Shown here: piece after piece, positions 55,117 through 64,000 of the stretch
How positions within the stretch are numbered: position 1 is the stretch's first letter
Layout: the number at the start of each line of letters is the position of its first letter
Source: Pseudomonas sp. NBRC 111124
Lineage (GTDB): Bacteria; Pseudomonadota; Gammaproteobacteria; Pseudomonadales; Pseudomonadaceae
Length of the DNA stretch: 64,000 bases
Assembly (NCBI RefSeq): GCF_001320245.1
Contig: NZ_BCBA01000007.1
Location: forward strand, 183,807 to 247,806
Direction of reading: 5' to 3'
Translations under genes and position numbers: made by a program
The notes under the pieces: model-generated
What the model was told of the DNA's origin: nothing
The model's database searches: none
What the model saw: the letters and a program-made list of their open reading frames with translations, nothing else

Positions 55117-55198
55117 TTCGCGGGCACGCCCGCTCCCACAGAGATATCAGAAAGCCTGAAGCTAGTGATAAACCTGTGGGAGCGGGCGTGCCCGCGAA
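55117..55198. repeat. REP/BIME pair G
   Basis: The left 25 bp (55117-55141, TTCGCGGGCACGCC at its start) is the exact reverse complement of the right 25 bp (55174-55198), separated by 32 bp. Between convergent SCO and metQ genes. Confidence 0.93.
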
Positions 55199-55220
55199 CA
55201 ATCCAGCGAGGTAGTTCGGT

Positions 55221-55994
55221 TTAGAACGCCGGAACCACAGCGCCCTTGTACTTCTCGTTGATGAACTGCTTCACCTCAGGCGAGTGCAGTGCAGCAGCCA
55301 GCTTCTTCATCGCGTCCGCGTCCTTGTTGTCCGGGCGGGCAACCAGGATGTTCACGTAAGGCGAGTCGCTGCCTTCGATGGCCAGGGCGTCTTTTTCCGG
55401 GTTCAGCTTGGCTTCCAGCGCGTAGTTGGTGTTGATCAGGGCGATATCGACCTGGGTCAGCACGCGCGGGATGGTGGCCGCTTCCAGCTCACGGAATTTC
55501 ACGCTTTTCGGGTTTTCGGCAACGTCCTTCACGGTCGACAGGATGTTGGTGTTGTCCTTGAGCTTGATCACGCCGGCCTTGTCCAGCAGCAGCAGGGCGC
55601 GGCCGCCGTTGGTGGCGTCGTTGGGGATAACCACGGTGGCGCCGGAGGACAGCTCGTCGAGCTTCTTGATCTTGGCCGAATACACGCCCAGCGGCTCGAT
55701 GTGCACGCCGGCGACGCTGACCAGGTTGGTGCCCTTGGCCTTGTTGAACTCATCCAGGTACGGCTGATGCTGGAAGAAGTTGGCGTCCAGGCGCTTTTCG
55801 GCCACTTGCACGTTCGGCTGGATGTAATCGGTGAATTCCTTGACCTTCAGCTCTACGCCCTCTTTCGCCAGTTGAGGTTTGACGAAGTTGAGGATCTCGG
55901 CGTGCGGCACCGGGGTGGCGGCGACGGTGAGGGTTTCGGCAGCATTGGCCGAGAAGGCCGCGACAGCGGCGACAACAGCAAGCAGCTTCTTCAT
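55221..55994 (-). CDS. metQ: D-methionine ABC transporter substrate-binding protein
   Basis: 257 residues, ATG 55994. Signal peptide (LLAVVAAVAAFSANA) without a lipobox cysteine, so it is a soluble periplasmic protein rather than the usual lipoprotein. TVAATPVPHAEILNFVKPQL and FFQHQPYLDEFNKAKGTNL are family motifs of the NlpA/MetQ group. It delivers methionine to MetNI. Last gene of metN-metI-metQ. Confidence 0.95.
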   Translation of the reverse strand: MKKLLAVVAAVAAFSANAAETLTVAATPVPHAEILNFVKPQLAKEGVELKVKEFTDYIQPNVQVAEKRLDANFFQHQPYLDEFNKAKGTNLVSVAGVHIEPLGVYSAKIKKLDELSSGATVVIPNDATNGGRALLLLDKAGVIKLKDNTNILSTVKDVAENPKSVKFRELEAATIPRVLTQVDIALINTNYALEAKLNPEKDALAIEGSDSPYVNILVARPDNKDADAMKKLAAALHSPEVKQFINEKYKGAVVPAF

Positions 55995-56058
55995 GAATCA
56001 CTCCTTGTGAGGGCCGCGACGGCCCCCTAACGGGTCGGCCGGGCCGACCCCATTGGGG

Positions 56059-56730
56059 TTACTTACGGGAAAAATGCACGACCAGTTTGTCGCCCACGCT
56101 CTGCAGGACTTGAACCAGTACCAGCAACAGCACCACGGTCACCACCATCACGTCGGTCTGGAAACGCTGGTAGCCGAAGCGGATGGCCAGGTCGCCCAGG
56201 CCGCCAGCGCCGACCACACCGGCCATGGCGGTGTACGACACCAGGGTGATGGCGGTAACGGTAATCGCCGCAAAGATGCCTGGGCGCGCTTCCGGCAGCA
56301 GTGCGCTGGTGATGATCTGGCGCGTGGTGGCGCCCATCGACTGGGTAGCCTCGATGATGCCGCGGTCCACCTCACGCAGGGCAGTTTCCACCAGGCGCGC
56401 GAAGAACGGCGTGGCACCGACCACCAGTGGCGGGATAGCGCCGGCGACACCCAGCGAGGTGCCGGTGATCAGCACGGTGAACGGGATCATCACGATCAGC
56501 AGGATGATGAACGGCAGCGAGCGCAGGATGTTGACCACCAGCGATAGCAGCGCATACACGCCCTTCTGTTCGAACATCTGCTTCGGCCCGCAGAGGAACA
56601 GCAGCACGCCCACTGGCAGGCCGAGCAGCACGGTGAAGAACAGCGAGCCGAACAGCATGATCATGGTATCGACGGTGGCCAGCCAGATCTCGGTCCAGTC
56701 GACGTTGGCGAAGAAATTCAGGGCGTCCAT
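56059..56730 (-). CDS. metI: D-methionine ABC transporter permease
   Basis: 223 residues from ATG 56730, which overlaps the metN stop by one base (TGATG). Five to six membrane helices; the EAA loop GIIEATQSMGATTRQII contacts MetN. Probably cotranslated with metN. Methionine or its D-form and related compounds are the expected substrates. Confidence 0.96.
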   Translation of the reverse strand: MDALNFFANVDWTEIWLATVDTMIMLFGSLFFTVLLGLPVGVLLFLCGPKQMFEQKGVYALLSLVVNILRSLPFIILLIVMIPFTVLITGTSLGVAGAIPPLVVGATPFFARLVETALREVDRGIIEATQSMGATTRQIITSALLPEARPGIFAAITVTAITLVSYTAMAGVVGAGGLGDLAIRFGYQRFQTDVMVVTVVLLLVLVQVLQSVGDKLVVHFSRK

Positions 56731-57737
56731 CAACGCAGTACCTCCATATGTACGTCAGCTGCCTTGAAGCGGGCGAACGCCGCTTCCATGTCACCGCCGA
56801 TCAGGGCGAGGGTGAGCTGGCCATAGGGGACATCCTTGATGCGGTCGATACGCCCGGCGAGGATGCTGTAATCCACACCGGTTTCGCGGGCCACGGTGCC
56901 CAGCAGCGGCGCGTAGGTGGCGTCGCCCTGGAAGGTCAGGCGCACGATGCGGCCTGGCACGTGGGCGAAGTCGTCGCGCTGCTCGCCTTCGTCGACCTGC
57001 TCGTCTTCCTGGACGAAACGCTTGGTGGTCGGGTGCTGCGGGTGCAGGAACACGTCCGCCACCGAGCCTTGCTCGACGATATGGCCGGCATCCATCACCG
57101 CCACACGGTCGCAAACGCGGCGGATCACGTCCATTTCGTGGGTGATCAGCACGATGGTCAGCTTCAGTTCACGGTTGATCTCGGCCAGCAGCTGCAGCAC
57201 CGACGCGGTGGTCTGCGGGTCGAGGGCGCTGGTGGCTTCGTCGCAGAGCAGGATCTTCGGGTTGGTCGACAGGGCGCGAGCGATGCCGACACGCTGCTTC
57301 TGGCCGCCAGAAAGCTGCGCTGGGTACTTCTTCGCATGGTCTTGCAGGCCGACACGGGCCAGCAACTCGGTGACACGCTTGTCGATCTCGCTGCGCGACA
57401 GCTCGCCGGCCAGGGTCAGTGGCAGGGCGACGTTGTCGGCGACGGTCTTGGACGCCAGCAGGTTGAAGTGCTGGAAGATCATACCGACTTGCTGGCGGAA
57501 GCTGCGCAGCTGGCTGGCGTTGAACGCGGTGACGTCTTCGCCATCGACGATGATCGTGCCGCCGGAAGGCTCTTCGAGGCGGTTGATCAGGCGCAGCATG
57601 GTGCTCTTGCCGGCGCCGGAATGGCCGATCAGGCCGAACACCTGGCCGTCTTCGATGGTCAGGCTGGTCGGATTCAGTGCGGGGATTTCCCTACCGGCGA
57701 CGCGGTAGGTCTTGTGTACCTGTTGGAACTCGATCAC
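56730..57737 (-). CDS. metN: D-methionine ABC transporter ATPase
   Basis: 335 residues from GTG 57737 with AAGG eight bases upstream. GHSGAGKST is Walker [16 protein letters not shown] the signature, [11 protein letters not shown]alker B; the last about 90 residues form the NIL methionine-sensing domain. It powers import and senses internal methionine (trans-inhibition). Divergent from katE; the 225-bp gap holds both promoters, which I cannot place firmly. Confidence 0.97.
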   Translation of the reverse strand: MIEFQQVHKTYRVAGREIPALNPTSLTIEDGQVFGLIGHSGAGKSTMLRLINRLEEPSGGTIIVDGEDVTAFNASQLRSFRQQVGMIFQHFNLLASKTVADNVALPLTLAGELSRSEIDKRVTELLARVGLQDHAKKYPAQLSGGQKQRVGIARALSTNPKILLCDEATSALDPQTTASVLQLLAEINRELKLTIVLITHEMDVIRRVCDRVAVMDAGHIVEQGSVADVFLHPQHPTTKRFVQEDEQVDEGEQRDDFAHVPGRIVRLTFQGDATYAPLLGTVARETGVDYSILAGRIDRIKDVPYGQLTLALIGGDMEAAFARFKAADVHMEVLR

Positions 57738-57962
57738 GTAGCGAACCTTGTGGGGCGCATGGAATTTGGGTCAGCGGTTAGCTGGGGTCGCGCATTTTAG
57801 CCTTTTCCCATAGCTGTTCTTAGCATTTATTTCGTAATGCACCAATCCTTCGGGCATATCGCGACAACCGGTAATTCTGATTGAACGCTCGACAAAGCCC
57901 TTCGGTCACTACTTGCACAAGCCCGACAGGGGCACGCCTGAAGACTGATAAGGAGAGCCGTG

Positions 57963-60092
57963 ATGCCCAGCAAGAAACCGGATTCGCCGAAACAGAGCCA
58001 GCTCGCCGGTACCGACACGCCCGATCGGGCCAATACCAATCGCAAGTTGCAGGCCTTGGAACAGAATCGCAGTGATGCGACCGGCCAGGCGCTGCGTACC
58101 AACCAGGGCGTGCGCATCGCCGATAACCAGAACACGCTCAAGGCCGGGCCGCGTGGCCCCTCGCTGCTTGAAGACTTCATCATGCGCGAGAAGATCACCC
58201 ACTTCGACCACGAGCGCATCCCGGAGCGTATCGTGCACGCCCGGGGCACGGGTGCCCATGGTTATTTCCAGAGCTATGGCAACCACGCCGAGCTGACCAA
58301 GGCGGGCTTCCTGCAGGACCCTGAAAAAATCACCCCAGTATTCGTGCGCTTCTCGACCGTGCAAGGCCCACGCGGGTCCGGCGATACCGTGCGCGACGTA
58401 CGCGGGTTTGCGGTGAAGTTCTATACGGATGAAGGCAATTTCGACCTGGTGGGTAACAACATGCCGGTCTTTTTCATCCAGGATGCCATCAAGTTTCCGG
58501 ACTTCGTCCATGCGGTAAAACCTGAGCCGCACAATGAAATCCCCACGGGCGGTTCGGCTCACGATACCTTCTGGGACTTCGTCTCGCTGGTGCCCGAATC
58601 GGCACACATGGTCATCTGGGCCATGTCCGACCGCGCCATCCCCCGCAGCCTGCGGATGATGGAAGGCTTTGGCGTGCATACCTTCCGCCTGATCAATGCC
58701 GAAGGCGTGGCGAATTTCGTCAAGTTCCACTGGAAGCCGCGCCAGGGCGTGCACTCTCTTTTGTGGGACGAGGCCCAGAAACTCGCAGGCAAAGACACCG
58801 ACTTCCAGCGCCGGGACCTGTGGGAAGCCATTGAGACGGGCGATTATCCGGAATGGGAATTGGGCGTGCAGATCGTGCCGGAGGCGGATGAACACAAGTT
58901 CGACTTCGACCTGCTCGACCCGACCAAGATCATTCCCGAAGAGCTGGTGCCGGTTACGCCGCTGGGCAAGATGGTGCTCAACCGCAATCCGGACAACTTC
59001 TTCGCCGAGGTTGAGCAGGTTGCTTTCTGTCCTGGCCATATCGTGCCGGGGATCGACTTCACCAATGACCCGTTGCTGCAGGGCCGGCTGTTTTCCTACA
59101 CCGATACGCAGATCAGCCGTCTTGGCGGACCGAATTTCCACCAGATCCCAATCAACCAGCCCGTTGCGCCGAACCACAACAACCAGCGTGATGCGCTGCA
59201 TCAGCATGTGGTGCACAAGGGGCGTGCTTCCTATGAGCCCAATTCGATCGACGGCGGCTGGCCGAAAGAGACGCCTCCAGCGGCTCAGGATGGGGGCTTC
59301 GAGAGTTATCAGGAACGCATCGACGCGCACAAGATCCGCCAGCGCAGCGAGTCGTTCGGTGATCACTTCTCCCAGGCGCGGCTGTTCTTCCAGAGCATGA
59401 GCCCGACCGAGCAACAGCACATCATCAAGGCCTACAGCTTCGAGCTGGGCAAGGTGGAGCGTGAGCACATTCGCGCGCGCCAAGTGAATGAGATCCTGGC
59501 CAACATCGACCTCAAGCTGGCTGCCGCGGTCGCTGCCAACCTCGGCTTACCGGCACCCAAAGCCGGTACGGTACAAGTCAAGGGTAGCCAACTGGCGAAG
59601 TCGCCGGCCTTGAGCCAGATGAACCATCCAAGTGTAGTCGGTATCAAGGGACGCAAGATCGCGGTGCTGGTAGCCGATGGCGTGGATGGCACGAGCGTCG
59701 ACAAGCTGGTCAAGGCGCTGGAAGCCAAGAGTGCCAGGCCAATGCTCCTGGGGCCGACTTCGGCGCCGGTGAAGGCGGCGGATGGCAAAGCATTGGCGGT
59801 CGATGCGTCGATGGAGGGCATGCCGTCGATCATGTTCGACGGCGTTGTCGTACCCAAGGGGGTGGACAAGGCCTTGGCTTCAAGCGGGCTGGCGAAGCAC
59901 TTCCTGTTGGAAGGCTACAAGCATCTGAAGGCGATGGTGTTGACCCAGGACCTGTTGAGCAGTCTGGGGCTCAAGGAAGACAAGGGGTTGCTGCTGGGGG
60001 ATGACCAGAAGACAGTGGATGCCTTTGTCAAAGCAGTCGAGGGGCACCGGGTGTGGGAACGGGAGGCTGCCGCAGAGGCGGTGCCTGCCTGA
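57963..60092 (+). CDS. katE: Large-subunit catalase HPII
   Basis: 709 residues from ATG 57963, AGGAG seven bases upstream (GTG 57960 also possible). Clade 2 catalase: His92 (VHARG), Asn165 (GNNMPVFF) and the heme-ligand Tyr379 (RLFSYTDTQ) are present, and the last about 150 residues form the flavodoxin-like DJ-1/PfpI domain of HPII ([20 protein letters not shown]). It decomposes H2O2. In gammaproteobacteria it is a stationary-phase, RpoS-controlled enzyme; no clear promoter is visible here. Confidence 0.96.
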   Translation: MPSKKPDSPKQSQLAGTDTPDRANTNRKLQALEQNRSDATGQALRTNQGVRIADNQNTLKAGPRGPSLLEDFIMREKITHFDHERIPERIVHARGTGAHGYFQSYGNHAELTKAGFLQDPEKITPVFVRFSTVQGPRGSGDTVRDVRGFAVKFYTDEGNFDLVGNNMPVFFIQDAIKFPDFVHAVKPEPHNEIPTGGSAHDTFWDFVSLVPESAHMVIWAMSDRAIPRSLRMMEGFGVHTFRLINAEGVANFVKFHWKPRQGVHSLLWDEAQKLAGKDTDFQRRDLWEAIETGDYPEWELGVQIVPEADEHKFDFDLLDPTKIIPEELVPVTPLGKMVLNRNPDNFFAEVEQVAFCPGHIVPGIDFTNDPLLQGRLFSYTDTQISRLGGPNFHQIPINQPVAPNHNNQRDALHQHVVHKGRASYEPNSIDGGWPKETPPAAQDGGFESYQERIDAHKIRQRSESFGDHFSQARLFFQSMSPTEQQHIIKAYSFELGKVEREHIRARQVNEILANIDLKLAAAVAANLGLPAPKAGTVQVKGSQLAKSPALSQMNHPSVVGIKGRKIAVLVADGVDGTSVDKLVKALEAKSARPMLLGPTSAPVKAADGKALAVDASMEGMPSIMFDGVVVPKGVDKALASSGLAKHFLLEGYKHLKAMVLTQDLLSSLGLKEDKGLLLGDDQKTVDAFVKAVEGHRVWEREAAAEAVPA

Positions 60093-60097
60093 AGGCC

Positions 60098-60135
60098 CTT
60101 CGCGGGCGGTTCGATGCTTCGAATCGCCCGCGAAG
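60098..60135. repeat. REP-type palindrome H
   Basis: CTTCGCGGGCG on the left pairs with CGCCCGCGAAG on the right around an inner TTCGA/TCGAA-like pair. Between convergent katE and the lipoprotein gene; likely also stops transcription. Confidence 0.8.
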
Positions 60136-60138
60136 TGT

Positions 60139-60846
60139 TCAGCGCTGATGCGGAACCAGTACCACCTGCGCCGGCATCGAGCGCTGAATCTCATGCTTTT
60201 GCTTCAACTTGAACCCGCTGTCGAGCTTGTGCACGCGTTTCTCCAGCAGGCTCTTCAGCCAAGGCGCATCTTGGGTGCGCGGCACCTGGAACACTACTTC
60301 GCACTGGTAATTGACCACGTCCTTGGCAATCTCGTCGAGCTGGCGGCGCATCGCCTGAATGTCGGTGGTTTTCAGCGCAATCACCGTGCTCGGCGCCGTC
60401 GGGTCGATGACCCGCGCCTGCGGCTTGGCTTCGGCAGCCTTCAAGGCCGCTTCTGCCTTCTCCAGCTCGGCCTTGCGCGCCAGGGTCACTGCATCGCCAC
60501 CGGTTACTGCCGGAGCCTGCGGCATCAACGCACGGGCCCTGGCCAGCGCGGTGGCGGCAGCGTTGACGTCGCCCTTCTGCAGCACGACCTGGCTGCGTTT
60601 CAGATAGGCCTCGGCCAACTGACGCTGGTTCTGCTCCAGACGAGCGTCATCAGGTGACTGCGCCTGCAAGGTGGCCAGCTGGTCCTCGGCGGTGGCCAGC
60701 TCATTGCTGGCGATACTCTGTTGCAGCTGCTGCCAGGCATCGGCTTGGGCAGGTGCATCGGCCTGCTCTACCGGTGCGCTAGAACACGCGGCCAGGAACA
60801 GGGAAAACGCGGCAACAAGCAGATAACGGGATGCGAACGGCTTCAT
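60139..60846 (-). CDS. Lipoprotein of unknown function (PA5502-like)
   Basis: 235 residues, ATG 60846. Lipobox LAAC gives Cys21, and the mature N-terminus SSAPVEQ favours the outer membrane. Residues 40-150 form two or three TPR-like/coiled helical stretches rich in Ala, Gln and Leu (TAEDQLATLQAQSPDDARLE). The C-terminal part (VIALKTTDIQAMRRQLDEIA) is more compact. It lies between the zinc locus and katE/met; no function is known, and a zinc link is only positional. Confidence 0.82.
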   Translation of the reverse strand: MKPFASRYLLVAAFSLFLAACSSAPVEQADAPAQADAWQQLQQSIASNELATAEDQLATLQAQSPDDARLEQNQRQLAEAYLKRSQVVLQKGDVNAAATALARARALMPQAPAVTGGDAVTLARKAELEKAEAALKAAEAKPQARVIDPTAPSTVIALKTTDIQAMRRQLDEIAKDVVNYQCEVVFQVPRTQDAPWLKSLLEKRVHKLDSGFKLKQKHEIQRSMPAQVVLVPHQR

Positions 60847-60972
60847 TCCTGCGACTCTCTATTTGCGCAAAAAGCGAGCAAGTCTACACCCAGGTGCGCA
60901 CGCTCGAAAATAAGTCTTACAGACCCTTTACCCGTGAAAAGGTTGCAGGGCGCACCTGCGTGCCCCCTGTGT

Positions 60973-61755
60973 TCAGCGTTTTGGCAGGGCCAGGCTCATC
61001 AAGAATAGCACCGCCGCGCAGACCACGATCGATGGCCCGGCCGGTGTGTCCTTGAACCAGGACATGGCCAGGCCACCGCACACCGAGGTTATGCCGATCA
61101 GCGTAGCGGCCAGTGCCATTTGCTCTGGCGAGCGGGCGTGACGCTGCGCGGCGGCGGCGGGAATGATGAGCAACGAGGTGATCAACAGCACGCCGACGAT
61201 CTTCATGGCCACGGCGATCACCACGGCGATCAGTAGCATCAGCGCCAGGCGCAAGCCGGCCACCGGCAGGCCTTCGACCATGGCCAGTTCCTCATGCACG
61301 GTGATCGCCAGCAACGGCCGCCACAACGCGGCAAGCAGTAGCAGCACCAGCGCGCTGCCACCCAGGATCCAGGCCAAGTCGGTGGTGCTGATGGCCAGCA
61401 AGTCGCCGAACAGGTAAGCCATCAGGTCGATGCGTACGTCATGCATGAAGCTCAGCACCACCAAGCCCAGCGACAGGGTGCTGGGGGCGAGGATGCCGAG
61501 CAGGGTGTCGGAGGCCAGCGGTTGGCGTTGCTGCAAGGTTACCAGCAGGATCGCCAGCAGCAGGCAGCCCACGGTCACCGCCAGGGCCGGGCTGACATCC
61601 AGCACGAAGCCCATGGCCACGCCCAGCAGCGCGGCGTGGGACAGGGTGTCGCCGAAGTAGGCCATGCGCCGCCACACCACGAACGAGCCGAGCGGCCCCG
61701 CGACCACTGCCAGGGATAAACCCGCAAGCAAGGCGTAAAGAAGAAAATCAGCCAT
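60973..61755 (-). CDS. znuB: Zinc ABC transporter permease
   Basis: 260 residues from ATG 61755, overlapping the znuC 3' end by 8 bp. Seven to eight hydrophobic helices; [20 protein letters not shown] and [13 protein letters not shown] are family blocks. Together with ZnuC and ZnuA it imports zinc under limitation. Confidence 0.95.
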   Translation of the reverse strand: MADFLLYALLAGLSLAVVAGPLGSFVVWRRMAYFGDTLSHAALLGVAMGFVLDVSPALAVTVGCLLLAILLVTLQQRQPLASDTLLGILAPSTLSLGLVVLSFMHDVRIDLMAYLFGDLLAISTTDLAWILGGSALVLLLLAALWRPLLAITVHEELAMVEGLPVAGLRLALMLLIAVVIAVAMKIVGVLLITSLLIIPAAAAQRHARSPEQMALAATLIGITSVCGGLAMSWFKDTPAGPSIVVCAAVLFLMSLALPKR

Positions 61756-62521
61756 GCTTGCAGTGCTCTCCGTGAACATGGGCGCCAGGTGCGACGACCG
61801 AGCCGTGCAGGTCGTGGCTGTGGTCGTGGTGGTGGTGATAAACAGCCAGGCTCGGGGCGTTCTGGCCGAACAACTCGACAAAGGCCGGGTCGTTGCTGAC
61901 TTGCTCCGGGTGGCCTGAGCAGCACACGTGGCGGTTCAGGCAGACCACCTGGTCGGTAGCGCTCATCACCAGATGCAGGTCGTGGGAAACCATCAGCACG
62001 CCGCAGCCGTGGCGGTCGCGCAGACGGGTGATCAGGTTGTACAGCTCGGTCTGGCCGACCACGTCGACACCCTGCACGGGCTCGTCGAGCACCAGCAGTT
62101 GCGGCTCGCGCAGCAGCGCCCGAGCCAGCAGCACGCGCTGCATCTCACCGCCGGAAATTGTCTGGATCGGGCTGTCGATGACTTGCTCGGCACCCACTTC
62201 CTGTAGTGCCGACAGGGCAGTCGCGCGGTCTACGCCGGGCACCAGACGCAAGAAGCGCAGCACCGACAGCGGCAGCGTGGCGTCTACCTGGATTTTTTGT
62301 GGCATGTAGCCGATGCGCAGCTTCGGCTTGCGCCAGACCTTGCCGCGATGCGGCTTGAGCAGACCGAGCACGGCGCGCACGAGGGTGGTCTTGCCGGCAC
62401 CGTTGGGGCCGATCAGGGTCACGATCTGGCCGGGCGCCACCGCGAGGTCGATGCTGTCGAGCACTGCTTCACCACCAAAGCTGACGCCGACCTGCTCGAG
62501 GCGGATCAGGGCGTCGCTCAT
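61748..62521 (-). CDS. znuC: Zinc ABC transporter ATPase with His-rich tail
   Basis: 257 residues from ATG 62521, overlapping the zur stop (ATGA). GPNGAGKTT (Walker A), [15 protein letters not shown] (signature) and [11 protein letters not shown] (Walker B). The C-terminus is exceptionally His-rich: [13 protein letters not shown] followed by [10 protein letters not shown], about eleven His plus Cys, able to bind zinc in the cytoplasm. It energises ZnuB. Confidence 0.95.
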   Translation of the reverse strand: MSDALIRLEQVGVSFGGEAVLDSIDLAVAPGQIVTLIGPNGAGKTTLVRAVLGLLKPHRGKVWRKPKLRIGYMPQKIQVDATLPLSVLRFLRLVPGVDRATALSALQEVGAEQVIDSPIQTISGGEMQRVLLARALLREPQLLVLDEPVQGVDVVGQTELYNLITRLRDRHGCGVLMVSHDLHLVMSATDQVVCLNRHVCCSGHPEQVSNDPAFVELFGQNAPSLAVYHHHHDHSHDLHGSVVAPGAHVHGEHCKHG

Positions 62522-63003
62522 GCTGCGCTCCGGCAATTGGCGCACAGGCCGACAATTTCCACGGTCTGGGTTTCGACGCTGAAGCCCACGCCCTTGGCGC
62601 TGCTGATGATGGCGTCGCTGATGCTGTCCTGCTCCAGCTCGATAGCCACATGGCATACACGGCAGATCAGGAACTGGCCCTGGTGCGCATGCTCCGGGTG
62701 GCTGCAGCCGATGAAGGCGTTGAGCGAGGCAATGCGGTGCACCAGGCCGTTTTCCAGCAGGAAATCAAGGGCGCGGTACACGGTCGGCGGGGCGGCGCGG
62801 CGGCCATCCTGTTCGCTGAGCACGGCAAGGATGTCGTAGGCGCCCAGCGGCTTGTGGCTCTGCCACACGAGCTCCAGCACACGCCGGCGCAGTGCGGTCA
62901 GGCGCAGGCCCTGGCGCGTGCACAGGGCATCGGCTTCGGACAAGGCGCTGTGCACGCAATGGGAATGATCGTGGGGACGGTGAGCCAGCGGCGTGATGGA
63001 CAT
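62518..63003 (-). CDS. zur: Zinc uptake regulator Zur (Fur family)
   Basis: 161 residues, ATG 63003. Winged helix ([33 protein letters not shown]), dimer domain with CRVCHVAIE and CANCRSAA, the structural Cys4 zinc site. The N-terminus [11 protein letters not shown] is unusually His-rich. With zinc bound it represses znuA and its own operon zur-znuC-znuB. P. aeruginosa calls it Np20. Confidence 0.95.
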   Translation of the reverse strand: MSITPLAHRPHDHSHCVHSALSEADALCTRQGLRLTALRRRVLELVWQSHKPLGAYDILAVLSEQDGRRAAPPTVYRALDFLLENGLVHRIASLNAFIGCSHPEHAHQGQFLICRVCHVAIELEQDSISDAIISSAKGVGFSVETQTVEIVGLCANCRSAA

Positions 63004-63029
63004 GGGCAGCGACGGTTCTGGATGGAGAC

Positions 63030-63042
63030 GTTATTATGTTAC
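63030..63042. promoter_or_regulatory. Candidate Zur box between zur and znuA
   Basis: GTTATTATGTTAC matches the core of the gammaproteobacterial Zur site (GTTATAATATAAC-like), with an extended GAGAC on the left and CTGTTTC on the right. It lies 27 bp from both gene starts, so a single site could repress both directions. Confidence 0.7.
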
Positions 63043-63069
63043 CTGTTTCTGACGAGTCGAGTATTCATC

Positions 63070-63978
63070 GTGTCCCGATTCCTGGTGCTTTTTGTCGCTT
63101 TCATCGCCTGCTCGGCACAGGCTGACGTGCGTGTGCTGACCAGTATCAAACCCCTGCAGCAGATTGCTGCCGCTGTGCAGGATGGCGTGGGCAACCCCGA
63201 CGTGCTGTTGCCGCCGGGCGCTTCGCCGCACCACTACGCCCTGCGCCCCTCCGACGTGCGCAAGGTCGGCGACGCCGACCTGCTGTACTGGATCGGCCCG
63301 GACATGGAGAGCTTCCTGCCACGGGTGCTGGGTAGCCGCAGCAAGCCAACGGTGGCCGTGCAGTCACTTTCGGGCATGAAGCTGCGCCACTTTGGCGAGG
63401 ACAGCCATTCCCATGAGGAAGCTGGCCAGGACGACCACGACCACGATCACCGCCCAGGCAGCCTGGATGCGCACCTGTGGCTGTCGTCGGTCAACGCCCG
63501 GGTCATTGCAGCGAAGATGGCGGCTGACCTGGCAGTGGCCGACCCGGCCAATACCGCGCGCTACCAGAGCAACCTGAAGGCCTTCACTGATCGCCTGGAT
63601 GCGCTGGATGGGCGGATCAAGGCGCGGGTAGCCGGGATCGCCGGCAAGCCTTATTTCGTGTTCCATGAGGCGTTCGACTACTTCGAGTCGGCCTATGGCC
63701 TGCAGCACACCGGCGTGTTCAGTGTGGCGTCCGAGGTGCAGCCGGGCGCGCAGCATGTGGCCGCGATGCGCAAACGCCTGCAAGAAGTGGGCAAGACCTG
63801 TGTGTTCAGCGAGCCGCCACTGCGGCCGCGTCTGGCCGAGACGTTGACGGCCGGGCTGCCGGTGCGTCTGGCCGAACTGGATGCCCTGGGCGGCTCCGAC
63901 CCGGTGGATGCCAAGGGTTATGAGCGCCTGCTCGAGAAGCTCGGTGGTGACCTCGCGGGCTGCCTGGAACAACTCTAA
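63070..63978 (+). CDS. znuA: Zinc ABC transporter substrate-binding protein
   Basis: 302 residues from GTG 63070; ribosome site weak (GAG about nine bases upstream). Signal peptide (FLVLFVAFIACSAQA), then the A-1 cluster binding fold with metal ligand histidines in ASPHHYALRPSD and FVFHEAFDYF. The flexible loop HSHEEAGQDDHDHDHRPG is the His-rich zinc-scavenging loop. Binds zinc in the periplasm for ZnuBC. Complete in the window. Confidence 0.95.
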   Translation: MSRFLVLFVAFIACSAQADVRVLTSIKPLQQIAAAVQDGVGNPDVLLPPGASPHHYALRPSDVRKVGDADLLYWIGPDMESFLPRVLGSRSKPTVAVQSLSGMKLRHFGEDSHSHEEAGQDDHDHDHRPGSLDAHLWLSSVNARVIAAKMAADLAVADPANTARYQSNLKAFTDRLDALDGRIKARVAGIAGKPYFVFHEAFDYFESAYGLQHTGVFSVASEVQPGAQHVAAMRKRLQEVGKTCVFSEPPLRPRLAETLTAGLPVRLAELDALGGSDPVDAKGYERLLEKLGGDLAGCLEQL

Positions 63979-64000
63979 GGCGAGGCACGGTCCTTGTAGG

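Noticed and set aside
57738..57962. A SAM riboswitch or clear RpoS promoter in the metN/katE gap
   Set aside because: No conserved riboswitch core or convincing -10/-35 pair found by eye.
57909..59483. A 524-codon reverse frame within katE
   Set aside because: Antisense to a complete catalase; no ribosome site and no recognised domain.

Overview
This is a gene-dense, high-GC chromosomal segment from a fluorescent pseudomonad, almost certainly the Pseudomonas putida group. The evidence is protein-level resemblance, the eight REP/BIME-type palindromes built on a GTGGGAGCGGGC core, and gene order. From memory the order matches the P. putida KT2440 region around PP_0051-PP_0120, part of which is collinear with P. 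aeruginosa PA0102-PA0114 and PA5498-PA5505. That places the window within roughly the first 150 kb from oriC, as an inference. I see no rRNA, tRNA, insertion sequence, prophage or CRISPR array. Apart from one odd peptidase paralogue, this looks like core genome.

Layout. 1-3.75 kb: a sulfide/persulfide oxidation module, made of a sigma-54 activator with three sensor cysteines (FisR type, cut by the left edge), persulfide dioxygenase, sulfide:quinone reductase and a TauE-type exporter. 3.7-8.1 kb: a LysR regulator, a GMC dehydrogenase and an MHS-family transporter; both enzyme and transporter leaders carry Crc/Hfq-type A-rich motifs. 8.3-21.9 kb: housekeeping (plsC, gmhB, glyS, glyQ, tag, htrB, a TPR protein, trkA, rsmB, fmt, def, dprA, tsaC, qor). 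22.0-23.8 kb: hemF and aroE. 23.9-27.4 kb: choline-sulfate use (binding protein, betC, LysR). 27.9-30.9 kb: trpBA and divergent trpI. 30.9-36.6 kb: small stress or envelope genes (DUF883, dodecin, two DUF1161 proteins, a luciferase-like monooxygenase, OsmC, two sister lipoproteins, a lipoprotein metallopeptidase, a HAD phosphatase). 36.6-42.9 kb: gamma-carbonic anhydrase, prlC, a zinc-ribbon protein, a diverged second M3 peptidase and an SOS-boxed radical-SAM gene. 43.1-45.6 kb: beta-carbonic anhydrase and a SulP transporter. 46.7-55.1 kb: the caa3/aa3-type cytochrome c oxidase operon with its copper and heme A assembly genes. 55.2-57.7 kb: metNIQ methionine uptake. 58.0-60.1 kb: katE. 60.1-64.0 kb: a lipoprotein gene and the zinc-uptake locus znuB-znuC-zur with divergent znuA.

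How it works together. Several blocks are self-contained regulon units with a regulator next to its divergent target: FisR with pdo-sqr, TrpI with trpBA, a LysR with betC, Zur with znuA. Candidate operators can be read directly between them. The respiratory block holds the oxidase subunits plus Cox11, SURF1, heme A and heme O synthases and SCO, so one transcription unit supplies enzyme, CuA/CuB loading and heme A. One small antisense gene interrupts it.

Two window-scale patterns stand out. First, every convergent gene junction that does not overlap or abut holds a hairpin (eight REP-type, three unrelated). Second, the consensus DnaA box TTATCCACA occurs 18 times, 17 of them between 6.2 and 28.4 kb and mostly inside genes. 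I did not find a clearly novel defence or mobile system. The most interesting leads are the DnaA-box cluster, the second M3 peptidase with an altered active site, the SOS-controlled radical-SAM gene, a second CxxxC membrane protein in the cox operon, and an orphan terminator-like hairpin upstream of cox.
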